Positions 25,376 through 33,159 are shown, counted from the stretch's first letter. The stretch is DNA of 64,000 nucleotides from Variovorax paradoxus (GCA_016806145.1 CP063166.1:434001-498000), one strand, 5' to 3'. Notes: generated from the sequence alone by a model not told the origin. Program-made: numbers and translations.

Positions 25376-26485
25376 ATGTCTGTCGAACAGGTCTCCCTCC
25401 TCACCTCGTTCGCGCTCGCGGCGGCCTTCGCGCTCTCGGCCGTGTTCGGCGCCGTCGCGCGCGCCACGCGCTTCTGCACCATGGGCGCCATCAGCGACGT
25501 GGTCAACCTCGGCGACTGGACGCGCGTGCGGCAATGGGCCGCGGCCGGCGGCGTCGCGCTGATCGGTTTCTCGGCGCTGGTGTTCGCGGGCTGGGTCGAT
25601 GCCGACCGCACGCTCTATGCATCGAACCGCATCCTCTGGCTCTCGGCGCTGGTCGGCGGCCTGCTGTTCGGCTTCGGCATGGTGCTGGCCTCGGGCTGCG
25701 GCAACAAGACGCTGGTGCGCGTCGGCGGCGGCAGCCTCAAGGCGCTGGTCGTGCTGCTGGTGATGGGCATCGCGGCCTTCGCCACGCTCAAGGGCATCAC
25801 CGCCGTGCTGCGCGTGGCCACCGTCGACGCGGTGCACCTGGAGCTGGCCGTCAATGCCTCGCTGCCCGAGGTGCTGGCCGGCGCGCTGCGCATACAGGCC
25901 GCGCCGCTGCGGCTCGCGATCGGCCTGGTCGCGGGTGGCGCGCTGATCGCCTGGGCCGCCTGGGGCCGGCGCGATGCGCGCAGCCTCGCGGGCGGGCTCG
26001 CCATCGGCGCGCTGGTGGTGGCCGCCTGGTGGCTCAGCGGCCACTGGGCCGTGGTCGAGGAGCATCCGCTCACGCTCGAGCACGTGTTCCTCGCCACCAA
26101 CTCCGGCCGCGCCGAGGCGCTGAGCTTCGTCACGCCCGTGGCCTATGCGCTCGACTGGCTGATGTTCTACAGCGACGCCAACAAGCTGCTGACCCTGGGC
26201 ATCGCCTCGGTAGCCGGCGTGATCGTGGGGGCCGCCGCGCAGGCGCTGTGGACGCGCGAGTTCCGCTGGGAAGGCTTCGCCGGCAGCGGCGACCTCGCGC
26301 ACCACCTGGGCGGCGCCGTGCTGATGGGCATCGGCGGCGTCACCGCCATGGGCTGCACCATCGGCCAGGGCCTGAGCGCGCTCTCCACGCTGAGCCTCGC
26401 AAGCCTGCCGGCGATCGCCGGCATCGTCGCGGGCGCGGTGGCGAGCCTCAAGTACCAGGCCTGGCAGCTGCAGCGCGATCTTTGA
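25376..26485 (+). CDS. YeeE/YedE-family sulfur transporter (TsuA-like)
   Basis: Integral membrane protein of 369 residues with about nine or ten hydrophobic segments. Two repeats carry the family cysteine motifs: ATRFCTMGAISD and LASGCGNKTLVRVGGGSLK in the first half, and GAVLMGIGGVTAMGCTIGQGLSALS near the C terminus. Characterised relatives import thiosulfate through a chain of cysteines. It follows soxB by 50 bp and probably brings a sulfur compound into the cytoplasm or balances sox intermediates. Direction and substrate are inferred from the family. Confidence 0.88.
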   Translation: MSVEQVSLLTSFALAAAFALSAVFGAVARATRFCTMGAISDVVNLGDWTRVRQWAAAGGVALIGFSALVFAGWVDADRTLYASNRILWLSALVGGLLFGFGMVLASGCGNKTLVRVGGGSLKALVVLLVMGIAAFATLKGITAVLRVATVDAVHLELAVNASLPEVLAGALRIQAAPLRLAIGLVAGGALIAWAAWGRRDARSLAGGLAIGALVVAAWWLSGHWAVVEEHPLTLEHVFLATNSGRAEALSFVTPVAYALDWLMFYSDANKLLTLGIASVAGVIVGAAAQALWTREFRWEGFAGSGDLAHHLGGAVLMGIGGVTAMGCTIGQGLSALSTLSLASLPAIAGIVAGAVASLKYQAWQLQRDL

Positions 26486-26505
26486 TCGCGTCGGGTGCGC
26501 CATGC

Positions 26506-26536
26506 TTGACCCGGCCCCTGCGGCCACCTCGATAAA
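26506..26536 (+). promoter_or_regulatory. MerR-type promoter with 19-bp spacer
   Basis: TTGACC (26506-26511) and GATAAA (26531-26536) are separated by exactly 19 bp, the over-long spacing that MerR-family activators require. The spacer contains GGCC-CCTGC-GGCC. A transcript starting near 26543 would leave a short leader with GAGGTGA before the GTG at 26568. This supports autoregulation and the GTG start. Confidence 0.5.
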
Positions 26537-26567
26537 GACGGCATCGCAGCAACACCGAGGTGATTCC

Positions 26568-27608
26568 GTGACCCCTTCTTCCCGTTTCCTGAACCCGGCC
26601 GAGGCCGCGCGCCGGCTCGGCGTGTCCGCCAAGGCCCTGCGGCTGTACGAGCAGCGCGGCCTGCTGGTGCCGGCGCGCACCGCAGCCGGCTGGCGTTCCT
26701 ATGGTCCCGCCGAGATGGCGCGTGCCGCCGAGATCGTCGCGCTGCGCGCGCTGGGCCTGAGCCTCGCGCAGATGGCGCGCGTGCTCCAGGGCGATGCGCA
26801 AGGCCTGGCACCGGCGCTGGCCGCGCACCAGGCAGCGCTCGAAGCCAAGGCGCGAGAGCTCGATGCCACGCTGGACAGGGTGCGCGGCCTGCGCGACGAA
26901 CTCGCGCGCGGACGCCTGCCCGCGCCCGGCGAACTCGCGCGTCTGCTGCAGCCCGCCGGTCGACTCGCGCTCGAGTTCGAACTGCCCTGGCCCTGGGGCG
27001 GCGAGCGCTTCGCGCTCAACGACATCCGGCCCATCAACCACATCGTCGGCCCGCTGGGCAGCGGCAAGACGCGGCTTGCGCTGCGCATCGCCGAGCGGCT
27101 GCCGGGCGCGGTCTTCCTGCCGCTCGACCGCGCCGAGGGCGATGCCACCGCCACGCGGTTGCGCGAGGACGCCGGCCTGCGATCGCGCGTCGATGCCGCG
27201 CTGGCCTGGCTCGTGGAGGACGGTGCGACCGGATCCGAGGCCCTGACCGCGCTGCTGGCCGGCTTCGAAGCCGAAGGCCCCGCCGCCCTCGTCGTCGACA
27301 TGGTGGAGCAGGGCCTCGACCACGCGACCCAGGAAGCGCTGATCGCCCACCTGCGCCGCCGCGGCGCCGAGGCGCGGCCGCTGTTCCTGCTCACGCGCTC
27401 GAGCGCCTTCCTCGATCTCGCGGCGGTCGGCGCGCACGAGTCGATCCTGCTGTGCCCGGCCAACCACAGCCCGCCGACCTATGTCGCGCCGTTCGAAGGC
27501 GCACCCGGCTACGAGGCTGTTGCCACCTGCCTCGCGACACCCGAGGTGCGCGCGCGCACGCAGGGCGTGATCGCGTGGCGGCCGAAGGTGGTGGATTCGG
27601 CTGACTGA
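26568..27608 (+). CDS. MerR-family regulator fused to a P-loop ATPase-like domain
   Basis: Unusual two-part regulator of 346 residues from the GTG at 26568 (an ATG at 26502 would place the coding start ahead of its own promoter). The first 75 residues are a MerR helix-turn-helix (NPAEAARRLGVSAKALRLYE, then LRALGLSLAQMARVL). A helical linker follows. From about residue 140 there is a nucleotide-binding domain with Walker A GPLGSGKTRLALRIA, a possible Walker B AALVVDMVEQ, and a final LLTRSSAFLD segment resembling ABC/AAA folds. No cysteine or aromatic effector motif is obvious, so the effector is probably a nucleotide or an interaction partner. Placed after the sox cluster but with its own promoter. 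Confidence 0.75.
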   Translation: MTPSSRFLNPAEAARRLGVSAKALRLYEQRGLLVPARTAAGWRSYGPAEMARAAEIVALRALGLSLAQMARVLQGDAQGLAPALAAHQAALEAKARELDATLDRVRGLRDELARGRLPAPGELARLLQPAGRLALEFELPWPWGGERFALNDIRPINHIVGPLGSGKTRLALRIAERLPGAVFLPLDRAEGDATATRLREDAGLRSRVDAALAWLVEDGATGSEALTALLAGFEAEGPAALVVDMVEQGLDHATQEALIAHLRRRGAEARPLFLLTRSSAFLDLAAVGAHESILLCPANHSPPTYVAPFEGAPGYEAVATCLATPEVRARTQGVIAWRPKVVDSAD

Positions 27609-27658
27609 CGCCGGGCCGCCGGCGTGTTCCACTGTCGGCAGTTGTTCCCAATGCTTCC

Positions 27659-28366
27659 ATGAACCCGACGCAGATCGATCAATTCAGGACCCACGGCTGT
27701 CTCCACCTCGAAGGCTTCCACCCGAAGCCCCGCATGGCTCCGCTGCGCCAGAAGCTGCGCGACGAACTCAAGCGCCTGGCCGGCGCCAAGGGCGGGATGA
27801 GCGCGGTGCAGCGCCTGCCGCTGTTCCAGCAGATCGGCAAGCTCTCGGCGCTGGTGAATGTCCCGGGCCTGCATGAAGCCCTGGTCACGCCGGCGCTGCT
27901 CGATCTCGTTGGCCAGCTCGGCGGCCTCGCGTCGCCGCCCGCGGCGGGCCCGCAAGGCACGCAGCTGTTGCTGTCGCCGCCGCAGCAAGGCGACTGGAGC
28001 CTGCAGGGCCTGAACTGGCATGTGGACCTCGCGGCCCGGCCTCAGGACCCGCTACCCGGCGTGCAGGCCTTCTTCCTGATCGACGACCTGGCGCCCCATG
28101 GCGGCGCCACGCTCGCGCTCGCGGGCTCGCACCGTATCGACACGCGGCGGCCGGCTTCGGATTCGCAACCCGCGCTGCGCGAGCTGCTCAAGGATCCGGT
28201 GGACCTGGAACGCCGCCTGGGCCAGCAGGGCGTGGCCATCGTCGAGATGTGCGGCCGCGCCGGCGACGTGTTCCTGATGGACATGCGCGTGCTGCACACG
28301 CCCTCGGTCAACGCAACGAAGCAGCCGCGGATGATGGCGACCGCGCGCTGCATCTTCCAGCGCTGA
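27659..28366 (+). CDS. Phytanoyl-CoA dioxygenase (PhyH) family protein
   Basis: Putative Fe(II)/2-oxoglutarate-dependent oxygenase of 235 residues. The iron triad is visible as His121-x-Asp123 (NWHVDLAARPQ) and the distal His near residue 213 (MRVLHTPSVN). The 2-oxoglutarate-binding Arg is probably in the following KQPRMM. PhyH proteins hydroxylate diverse small molecules, so the substrate cannot be given. It stands 50 bp after the MerR-ATPase gene in the same direction, a possible functional pair. Confidence 0.8.
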   Translation: MNPTQIDQFRTHGCLHLEGFHPKPRMAPLRQKLRDELKRLAGAKGGMSAVQRLPLFQQIGKLSALVNVPGLHEALVTPALLDLVGQLGGLASPPAAGPQGTQLLLSPPQQGDWSLQGLNWHVDLAARPQDPLPGVQAFFLIDDLAPHGGATLALAGSHRIDTRRPASDSQPALRELLKDPVDLERRLGQQGVAIVEMCGRAGDVFLMDMRVLHTPSVNATKQPRMMATARCIFQR

Positions 28367-28427
28367 CGCGCCAGCGGGAGACGCCGAGGCGTCACGGCCG
28401 CGCGCACGGCCACGCGAAAATCCCCGC

Positions 28428-28829
28428 ATGGACACCGAAAAATTCCCGAGCGCGCTGATGCACACCATCGGCTTTTCGCAGCTGCTGCACAGCGATGCCG
28501 AGGCCGGCGCCGCGCGCGTGCGCTTCATCGCGCGGCCCGAGTTCGCGCACAGCGAGGGCACGGTGGTGCAAGGGGGCCTGGTCACCGCATGGCTCGATTG
28601 CGCGATGGCCTTCGCGGTGAACGCGAAGGACGCCGCGGCCAGCCTCGCGAGCCTCGAGCTCAAGATCTCGTTCCTCGACCGGGCCGACGTCGCGACCTTC
28701 GAGGCCGAGGCGCGCATCCTGCGCTGGGGCCGCAGCGTGGTGTTCCTCGAAGCGGACCTGTGGTCGGTCGATGGCCGGCTGATCGCGCGCGCCTCGTCCA
28801 CGGGCAAGCTGCTGCGGCGCGGCGGCTGA
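28428..28829 (+). CDS. PaaI-type hotdog-fold thioesterase
   Basis: Predicted acyl-CoA thioesterase of 133 residues. The hotdog helix segment EGTVVQGGLVTAWLDCAMAF (about 44-63) holds the catalytic Asp and Gly-rich turn; beta strands SLELKISFLDRADVATFEAEARIL follow. Such enzymes release CoA from phenylacetyl-type or general acyl-CoA dead ends. No CoA-pathway genes are adjacent, so its substrate is unknown. Confidence 0.85.
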   Translation: MDTEKFPSALMHTIGFSQLLHSDAEAGAARVRFIARPEFAHSEGTVVQGGLVTAWLDCAMAFAVNAKDAAASLASLELKISFLDRADVATFEAEARILRWGRSVVFLEADLWSVDGRLIARASSTGKLLRRGG

Positions 28830-28863
28830 ACGCCTGGACCGCGAAGGCGCTCCGGCGCGGGCG

Positions 28864-28884
28864 TTTTTACGCTTTCTTTACGGC
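28864..28884 (+). promoter_or_regulatory. KdpE-box-like direct repeat with downstream -35 element
   Basis: TTTTTAC (28864-28870) and CTTTAC (28876-28881) form T-rich direct repeats with an 11-bp period, followed by a GC-rich CGGCCCGCCC tail. This matches the architecture of the E. coli KdpE operator (TTTATA and TTTACA 11 bp apart, then CCCCGCCC) as I recall it. A consensus TTGACA lies at 28909-28914, placing the box about 70 bp before the predicted start, as in E. coli. The expected -10 region is weak, consistent with activator dependence. Confidence 0.6.
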
Positions 28885-28928
28885 CCGCCCCCGACTCTTT
28901 CCCCCGTTTTGACACGCATCTGCCGAGA

Positions 28929-28957
28929 CTGCGATCCGTCTTCTTGATGGATCGCAG
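28929..28957 (+). promoter_or_regulatory. 9-bp stem-loop in the leader of the kdpDE transcript
   Basis: CTGCGATCC (28929-28937) and GGATCGCAG (28949-28957) form a perfect stem with an 11-nt loop. The 3' arm runs into GCAGGAG, the ribosome site for the small ORF at 28967, so folding could restrict its translation. Confidence 0.5.
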
Positions 28958-28966
28958 GAGTGATGC

Positions 28967-29071
28967 ATGGACATCGTCGTGATGAGCGCCTTGCTGGCGC
29001 TGTGGGTCGTGGTGGCCGCCGCGGTGCTCGGGCTGAACCGGCTCGATGACGGAGCGCGCCATGGCCACTGA
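28967..29071 (+). CDS. 34-residue single-span membrane peptide upstream of kdpD
   Basis: Tiny ORF with AGGAG 7-8 bp before the ATG. The peptide has one predicted membrane helix (MSALLALWVVVAAAVLGL) and a charged His/Arg tail. It lies in the position where kdpF (about 29 residues, single span) normally starts a kdpFABC operon, but no clear KdpF sequence similarity is visible. Its end overlaps the next small ORF by 11 bp. It may be a KdpF analogue, a remnant of a lost kdpFABC operon, or a small regulator of KdpD. Confidence 0.5.
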   Translation: MDIVVMSALLALWVVVAAAVLGLNRLDDGARHGH

Positions 29072-29198
29072 CTGGCTCCATGCGCTGCTCGCGCTGGCGG
29101 CGCTGTTCGTGCCGCTGGGCTTCGCCTGGCTGGTGCTGTCGCGCACCGCGCGGCGCCACGAGCATCGCGCGCGGCGCAGGGACGGTTCCGCGCGGTGA
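29061..29198 (+). CDS. 45-residue single-span membrane peptide upstream of kdpD
   Basis: Second small ORF, overlapping the first by 11 bp and ending 26 bp before kdpD. It encodes one hydrophobic helix (LLALAALFVPLGFAWLVL) followed by an Arg/His-rich cytoplasmic tail. No family is recognised. Its tight packing with the preceding peptide and kdpD under the KdpE-box-like element suggests a single transcript. Confidence 0.5.
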   Translation: MATDWLHALLALAALFVPLGFAWLVLSRTARRHEHRARRRDGSAR

Positions 29199-29223
29199 AT
29201 CGATGCGCTAACCTGCGCTTTGC

Positions 29224-31983
29224 ATGAGCGACCTGTCCCGCCCCGACCCCGACGCGCTGCTCGCCCAGCTGCGCAGCGACGAGGCACGTGCGCGGCGCGG
29301 CAAGCTGCGCATCTACTTCGGCGCCAGCGCCGGCGTGGGCAAGACCTGGGCCATGCTGAGCGCCGCGCAGCGCGAGCGCAAGGCCGGGCGCGACCTGCTG
29401 ATCGGCGTGGTCGAGACCCACGGCCGCGGCGAGACCGCCGCGCTGCTGGCGGGGCTCGATGCGCTGCCGCTGCGCGAGATCGCCTACCGCGGCCGCACGC
29501 TGGCCGAGTTCGACCTCGATGCCGCGCTGGCGCGCCGGCCCGCGGTGCTGCTGGTCGACGAGCTGGCCCACACCAACGCGCCCGGCTCGCGCCATGCCAA
29601 GCGCTGGCAGGACGTGCAGGAGCTGCTGGCCGCGGGCATCGAGGTCTGGTCGGCGCTCAACGTGCAGCATCTCGAGAGCCTCAACGGAACGGTTGGCGCG
29701 ATCACCGGTGTGCGGGTGCACGAGACGGTGCCCGACTCGGTGCTCGACGAGGCCGACGAGGTGGTGCTGGTCGACGTCACGCCCGACGAGCTCACGGCGC
29801 GGCTCGCGGCCGGCAAGGTCTACCTGCCGCAGCAGGCCGAGCGCGCGGCGCAGAACTTCTTCCGCAAGGGCAACCTGATCGCTCTGCGCGAGATCGCACT
29901 GCGCCGCACCGCCGAGCACGTGGAGGACGACGTGCGCGGCTGGCGCATCGAGCAGTCGGGCCCGGGCGCCGGCGGCAACGGCAAGGGCACCGGCCTGCAG
30001 GCCTGGAACACCTCGGGCGCGATCCTCGCGTGCGTGGGTCCGCACGAGGGCGCGGCGCAGACGGTGCGCACCGCCGCGCGGCTCGCGGGCCAGCTCAACG
30101 TGCGCTGGCATGCGGTGTATGTCGAGACCCCGCGGCTGCAGCGGCTGGCCGCGGCCGAGCGCGACCGCATCCTCGCGGTGCTGAAGCTGGCCGAGGAACT
30201 GGGTGCTGCCACCGCGGTGCTCACCGGCTCCGACGTGGCCGAGCAGCTCGCCGAGCAGGCGCGCCGGCTCAACTGCGCGACGCTGGTGCTCGGGCGCGCC
30301 GAGGCCGCCATCGGCTGGCGCCGCCTGTGGCTGGCGGCGCAGGTGCCGCTGGCGCGCGCGCTCGCGCAGCTGGCGCCGGCGCTCGACATCCTCGAGGTGG
30401 GCCGCGCCGACAGCGCGCGCCGGCTGTCGCGCTCGCCGCTGGGCGTGGCGGGGGCGCGCATCGACAGCGACGACCACGAGAAGGCGCCGATCCACTGGCC
30501 CGGCTATGCCTGGGCCGCGGCCACCAGCGTGGCGCTCACGCTGCTGTGCACGCCGCTGACCGGGGTGCTCGAGCTGTCGAACATCGTGATGCTGTTCCTG
30601 CTCGGCGTGGTGGGCGTGGCGATGCGCTTCGGGCGCGGGCCCTCGGCACTGGCGGCGCTGCTCAACGTCGCGGCCTTCGACTATTTCTTCGTGCCGCCGC
30701 GGCTGTCGTTCGCGGTCAGCGACGTGCAGTACGTGCTGACCTTCGCGATCATGCTGGGCGTGGGCCTGCTGGTGGGCCAGCTCACGGCCGGGCTGCGCTT
30801 CGCGGCCGGCGTGTCGACCAGCCGCGAGCGCCGCGCGCGCTCGCTGTTCGAGCTCACGCGCGAACTCTCGGCCGCGCTCGAGAGCACGCAGGTGGTCACG
30901 CTCGGCGCGGCCGCGGTGCAGGGCCACTTCGGCGGCCATGCGCTGGTGCTGGTGACCGATGCCGCCGACCAGCTGGTGGCGCCGGCCGATCCGCCGCCGG
31001 GCTTCGACGCGCAGGTGGCCGACTGGGCCTTCCGCCACGGCCAGAGCGCGGGCCTCGCCACCGCCACGCTGGCCGCGCAGCCCTGGCATTACGTGCCGCT
31101 GCAGGCGCCGATGCGCGTGCGCGGCGTGCTCGCGCTCGAGCCGGCGCAGCCGCGCTGGCTGCTGATCCCCGAACAGGCGCAGCAGCTCGACACGCTGGCG
31201 CGGCAGATCGCGATCGCGCTCGAGCGCGTGCACTACGTGGAGGTGGCGCAGCAGGCGGTGGTCGAGATCGAATCGGAGCGGCTGCGCAACGCGCTGCTGG
31301 GCGCGATCTCGCACGACGTGCGCACGCCGCTGACCGCGCTGATCGCGCTGGCCGAATCGCTGCAGACGCTGCCGGCGGAAGAGCACGCCGAGGCGGCGCG
31401 CGCGATCGTCGCGCAGGCGCACGAGCTGCATGCGCTGGTCAACAACCTCCTCGACATGGCGCGGCTCGAGAGCGGCATCGCGGGCGGCGCGGTCAACCTG
31501 CGGCGCGACTGGCAGTCGGTCGAGGAGGTGGTGGGCTCGGCCATCCGCGCGGCGCGCACGGCGCTCGGCACCACCGTGGTCCAGACCGCACTCGATGCCG
31601 GGCTGCCGCTGGTCGAGTTCGACGCGGTGCTGATCGAGCGCGTGCTGGTGAACCTGCTCGAGAACGCCACCAAGTACGGCGCGCCGCCGATCGTGGTCGG
31701 CGCGCGCGCCGAGCCCGGCACGCTGGTGCTGAGCGTGCGCGACCACGGCCCGGGCCTGCCGGCGGCGCTGCTGGGCCACGAGCAGAAGCTGTTCGACAAG
31801 TTCACGCGCGGCGAGGTCGAGTCGGCCACGCCGGGCGTGGGGCTGGGCCTGGCGATCTGCAAGGCGGTGGTGAGCGCCCATGGCGGCGAGATCGTGGCCG
31901 CCAACGCGCGCGGCGGCGGTGCAGAATTCACGGTCACGCTCCCGCGCCGGGAGCCGCCCGAACCGGCCGAAGCCCCTCTCTGA
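29224..31983 (+). CDS. kdpD: KdpD potassium/turgor sensor histidine kinase
   Basis: Membrane sensor kinase of 919 residues. The N-terminal KdpD domain carries Walker A GASAGVGKTWAML and the DELAHTNAPGSRHAKRWQDV hallmark. A universal-stress-like domain follows (about 260-400), then four closely spaced membrane spans (about 425-530), a GAF-like region, and the kinase core with phospho-acceptor His in AISHDVRTPLTAL, N-box NLLENATKYG and G-boxes DHGPGLP and GVGLGLAICK. It normally phosphorylates KdpE at low K+ or osmotic stress. The KdpFABC pump genes that usually precede it are absent from this locus. Confidence 0.95.
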   Translation: MSDLSRPDPDALLAQLRSDEARARRGKLRIYFGASAGVGKTWAMLSAAQRERKAGRDLLIGVVETHGRGETAALLAGLDALPLREIAYRGRTLAEFDLDAALARRPAVLLVDELAHTNAPGSRHAKRWQDVQELLAAGIEVWSALNVQHLESLNGTVGAITGVRVHETVPDSVLDEADEVVLVDVTPDELTARLAAGKVYLPQQAERAAQNFFRKGNLIALREIALRRTAEHVEDDVRGWRIEQSGPGAGGNGKGTGLQAWNTSGAILACVGPHEGAAQTVRTAARLAGQLNVRWHAVYVETPRLQRLAAAERDRILAVLKLAEELGAATAVLTGSDVAEQLAEQARRLNCATLVLGRAEAAIGWRRLWLAAQVPLARALAQLAPALDILEVGRADSARRLSRSPLGVAGARIDSDDHEKAPIHWPGYAWAAATSVALTLLCTPLTGVLELSNIVMLFLLGVVGVAMRFGRGPSALAALLNVAAFDYFFVPPRLSFAVSDVQYVLTFAIMLGVGLLVGQLTAGLRFAAGVSTSRERRARSLFELTRELSAALESTQVVTLGAAAVQGHFGGHALVLVTDAADQLVAPADPPPGFDAQVADWAFRHGQSAGLATATLAAQPWHYVPLQAPMRVRGVLALEPAQPRWLLIPEQAQQLDTLARQIAIALERVHYVEVAQQAVVEIESERLRNALLGAISHDVRTPLTALIALAESLQTLPAEEHAEAARAIVAQAHELHALVNNLLDMARLESGIAGGAVNLRRDWQSVEEVVGSAIRAARTALGTTVVQTALDAGLPLVEFDAVLIERVLVNLLENATKYGAPPIVVGARAEPGTLVLSVRDHGPGLPAALLGHEQKLFDKFTRGEVESATPGVGLGLAICKAVVSAHGGEIVAANARGGGAEFTVTLPRREPPEPAEAPL

Positions 31984-31991
31984 CCCAACCC

Positions 31992-32684
31992 ATGCCAGTG
32001 CCCACCGCCATCGTGATCGAGGACGAGCCGCAGATCCGCCGCTTCGTGCGCGGCGCGCTCGAGGCCGAGGGCTGGGTGGTGCACGAGGCCGGCACGCTGC
32101 GCGAGGGCCTGGCCGCGGCCGGCACGCGCCAGCCCGACCTGCTGGTGCTCGACCTGGGCCTGCCCGACGGCGACGGCACCTCGCTGATCCGCGACGTGCG
32201 CGGCTGGTCGGCGGTGCCGATCATCGTGCTGTCGGCGCGCAGCGACGAGTCCGACAAGATCGCCGCGCTCGACGCCGGCGCCGACGACTACCTGACCAAG
32301 CCCTTCGGCACCGGCGAGCTGCTCGCACGCGTGCGCGCCAACCTGCGCCGCCCGCGCGCGGCCAGCAGCGAGGAGGCGCCCGAGGCGCTGTTCCGCTTCG
32401 GCGAGATCGAACTCGACCGCGCCGCGCGCATCGTGCGCCGCGCGGGCGCGGAGGTGCATCTCACGCCGACCGAGTACCGGCTGCTGTCGGTGCTGGCCTC
32501 GAACGCGGGACGCGTGCTGACGCAGCGCCAGTTGCTGCGCGAGGTCTGGGGACCGTCGCACACGGACCAGAGCCACTACCTGCGGATCTACATGGGGCAC
32601 CTGCGGCAGAAGCTCGAGGACGATCCGGCGCAGCCGCGGCATCTGCTGACGGAAACTGCGGTGGGGTATCGGCTGGTCGTGTAG
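31992..32684 (+). CDS. kdpE: KdpE response regulator (OmpR family)
   Basis: DNA-binding response regulator of 230 residues. The receiver domain has acidic pocket residues in IEDEPQ, the phospho-acceptor Asp54 (LDLGLPDGDG) and Lys in LTKPFGTGEL. A winged-helix C-terminal domain ends in TETAVGYRLVV. It begins 8 bp after kdpD. Its probable target within this window is the direct repeat at 28864-28884, implying autoregulation of its own operon. Confidence 0.95.
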   Translation: MPVPTAIVIEDEPQIRRFVRGALEAEGWVVHEAGTLREGLAAAGTRQPDLLVLDLGLPDGDGTSLIRDVRGWSAVPIIVLSARSDESDKIAALDAGADDYLTKPFGTGELLARVRANLRRPRAASSEEAPEALFRFGEIELDRAARIVRRAGAEVHLTPTEYRLLSVLASNAGRVLTQRQLLREVWGPSHTDQSHYLRIYMGHLRQKLEDDPAQPRHLLTETAVGYRLVV

Positions 32685-32710
32685 CTCTTTGTCGATGACG
32701 GGTGGGGGCG

Positions 32711-32806
32711 CGTGCACAGGACAGCGGGTACTTCCCTCCGCGAATGTCCCCCGCCTTCGGCTCCTCCTTTATTTCGCTGCGGGAAGCACCCGCTGCCCTG
32801 TGCACG
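32711..32806. repeat. Palindromic repeat unit A (type 1)
   Basis: A 96-bp imperfect palindrome. The outer arms CGTGCACAGG and CCTGTGCACG enclose GCGGGTACTTCCC / GGGAAGCACCCGC and a conserved core containing GCGAATGTCCCCC and CTCCTCCTTTATTTCG. It is the same subtype as unit D (39197-39294), in opposite orientation. It lies 26 bp past kdpE with no terminator between. Confidence 0.85.
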
Positions 32807-32852
32807 GAGGCGCTCGGATGGTGCCGGCCGATCAGGCGCTGCGCGTCTGGCG

Positions 32853-32938
32853 CGCGTCGATGGGGTGCTCCCCGCAGCGAAATAAAGGAGGAGGCCGAAG
32901 GCCGGGGGACATTCGCGGAGGGGAGTACCCCGTCGGCG
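32853..32938. repeat. Palindromic repeat unit B (type 2, inverted relative to A)
   Basis: An 86-bp unit with arms CGTCGATGGGGTGCTCCCC and GGGGAGTACCCCGTCGGCG around the same core in reverse (CGAAATAAAGGAG, then GGGGGACATTCGCGGAGG). It pairs head-to-head with unit A to form a composite of about 230 bp that recurs, inverted, at 39059-39294. Confidence 0.85.
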
Positions 32939-32990
32939 CGTGCCCGCCCCAGCCCGTAGTGGCTTCTTCCCAACAAGCACACGACAAGCC

Positions 32991-33019
32991 TTGTCTTCCC
33001 AACCAGCCACACCCACAAT
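32991..33019 (+). promoter_or_regulatory. Possible promoter of the EF-G-like leader
   Basis: TTGTCT (32991-32996) and CACAAT (33014-33019) are 17 bp apart, each matching four of six consensus positions. A start near 33026 would make the mini-ORF at 33030 almost leaderless. Confidence 0.35.
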
Positions 33020-33029
33020 CCGCCCCACC

Positions 33030-33074
33030 ATGAAATTCACCCAAGCCATCGAAGCCGGCCTCACCGCCACCTGA
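33030..33074 (+). other. 14-codon mini-ORF in the EF-G-like leader
   Basis: An ATG opens a 14-residue frame (MKFTQAIEAGLTAT) followed within 20 bp by a 9-bp hairpin (33094-33114) and then an intrinsic terminator (33121-33159). The order of short peptide, hairpin and terminator is that of a transcription attenuator. A second, Arg-rich 37-codon frame (33183-33296) follows. Two more hairpins (33301-33321 and 33346-33366) precede the EF-G-like gene. Function is conjecture. This accounts for the 702-bp stretch without a conventional gene between kdpE and the EF-G-like gene. Confidence 0.35.
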
Positions 33075-33120
33075 CATCGCCTTCGATCGCGTTCGGAAGG
33101 CGCTGCGCCTTCCGGTACTG

Positions 33121-33159
33121 AAAACCCCGGCAGGCCCGTCCTCCGGGGTTTTGTCTTTT
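33121..33159 (+). terminator. Intrinsic terminator/attenuator upstream of EF-G-like gene
   Basis: AAAACCCCGG (33121-33130) pairs perfectly with CCGGGGTTTT (33143-33152) and is followed by GTCTTTTCC. The strong stem and T-rich tail make it a convincing rho-independent terminator. It lies between the mini-ORF and the EF-G-like gene, so it would act as an attenuator if the promoter is at 32991. Confidence 0.7.

Noticed and set aside
28867..31881. A 1004-codon open frame opposite kdpD
   Set aside because: Arg/His/Gln/Ala-rich shadow; kdpD motifs on the plus strand settle the coding strand.
29220..32684. A 1154-codon open frame on the plus strand running across kdpD into kdpE
   Set aside because: It is the kdpE frame left open upstream by high GC; the product is Arg/Ala/Gly-only with no motif, while kdpD in the overlapping frame has every expected signature.
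32702..33070. Several small ORFs inside the palindromic repeats (both strands)
   Set aside because: They follow the repeat sequence itself and recur as MSPGLRPPPLFRCG-like translations at 39 kb; repeats, not genes.
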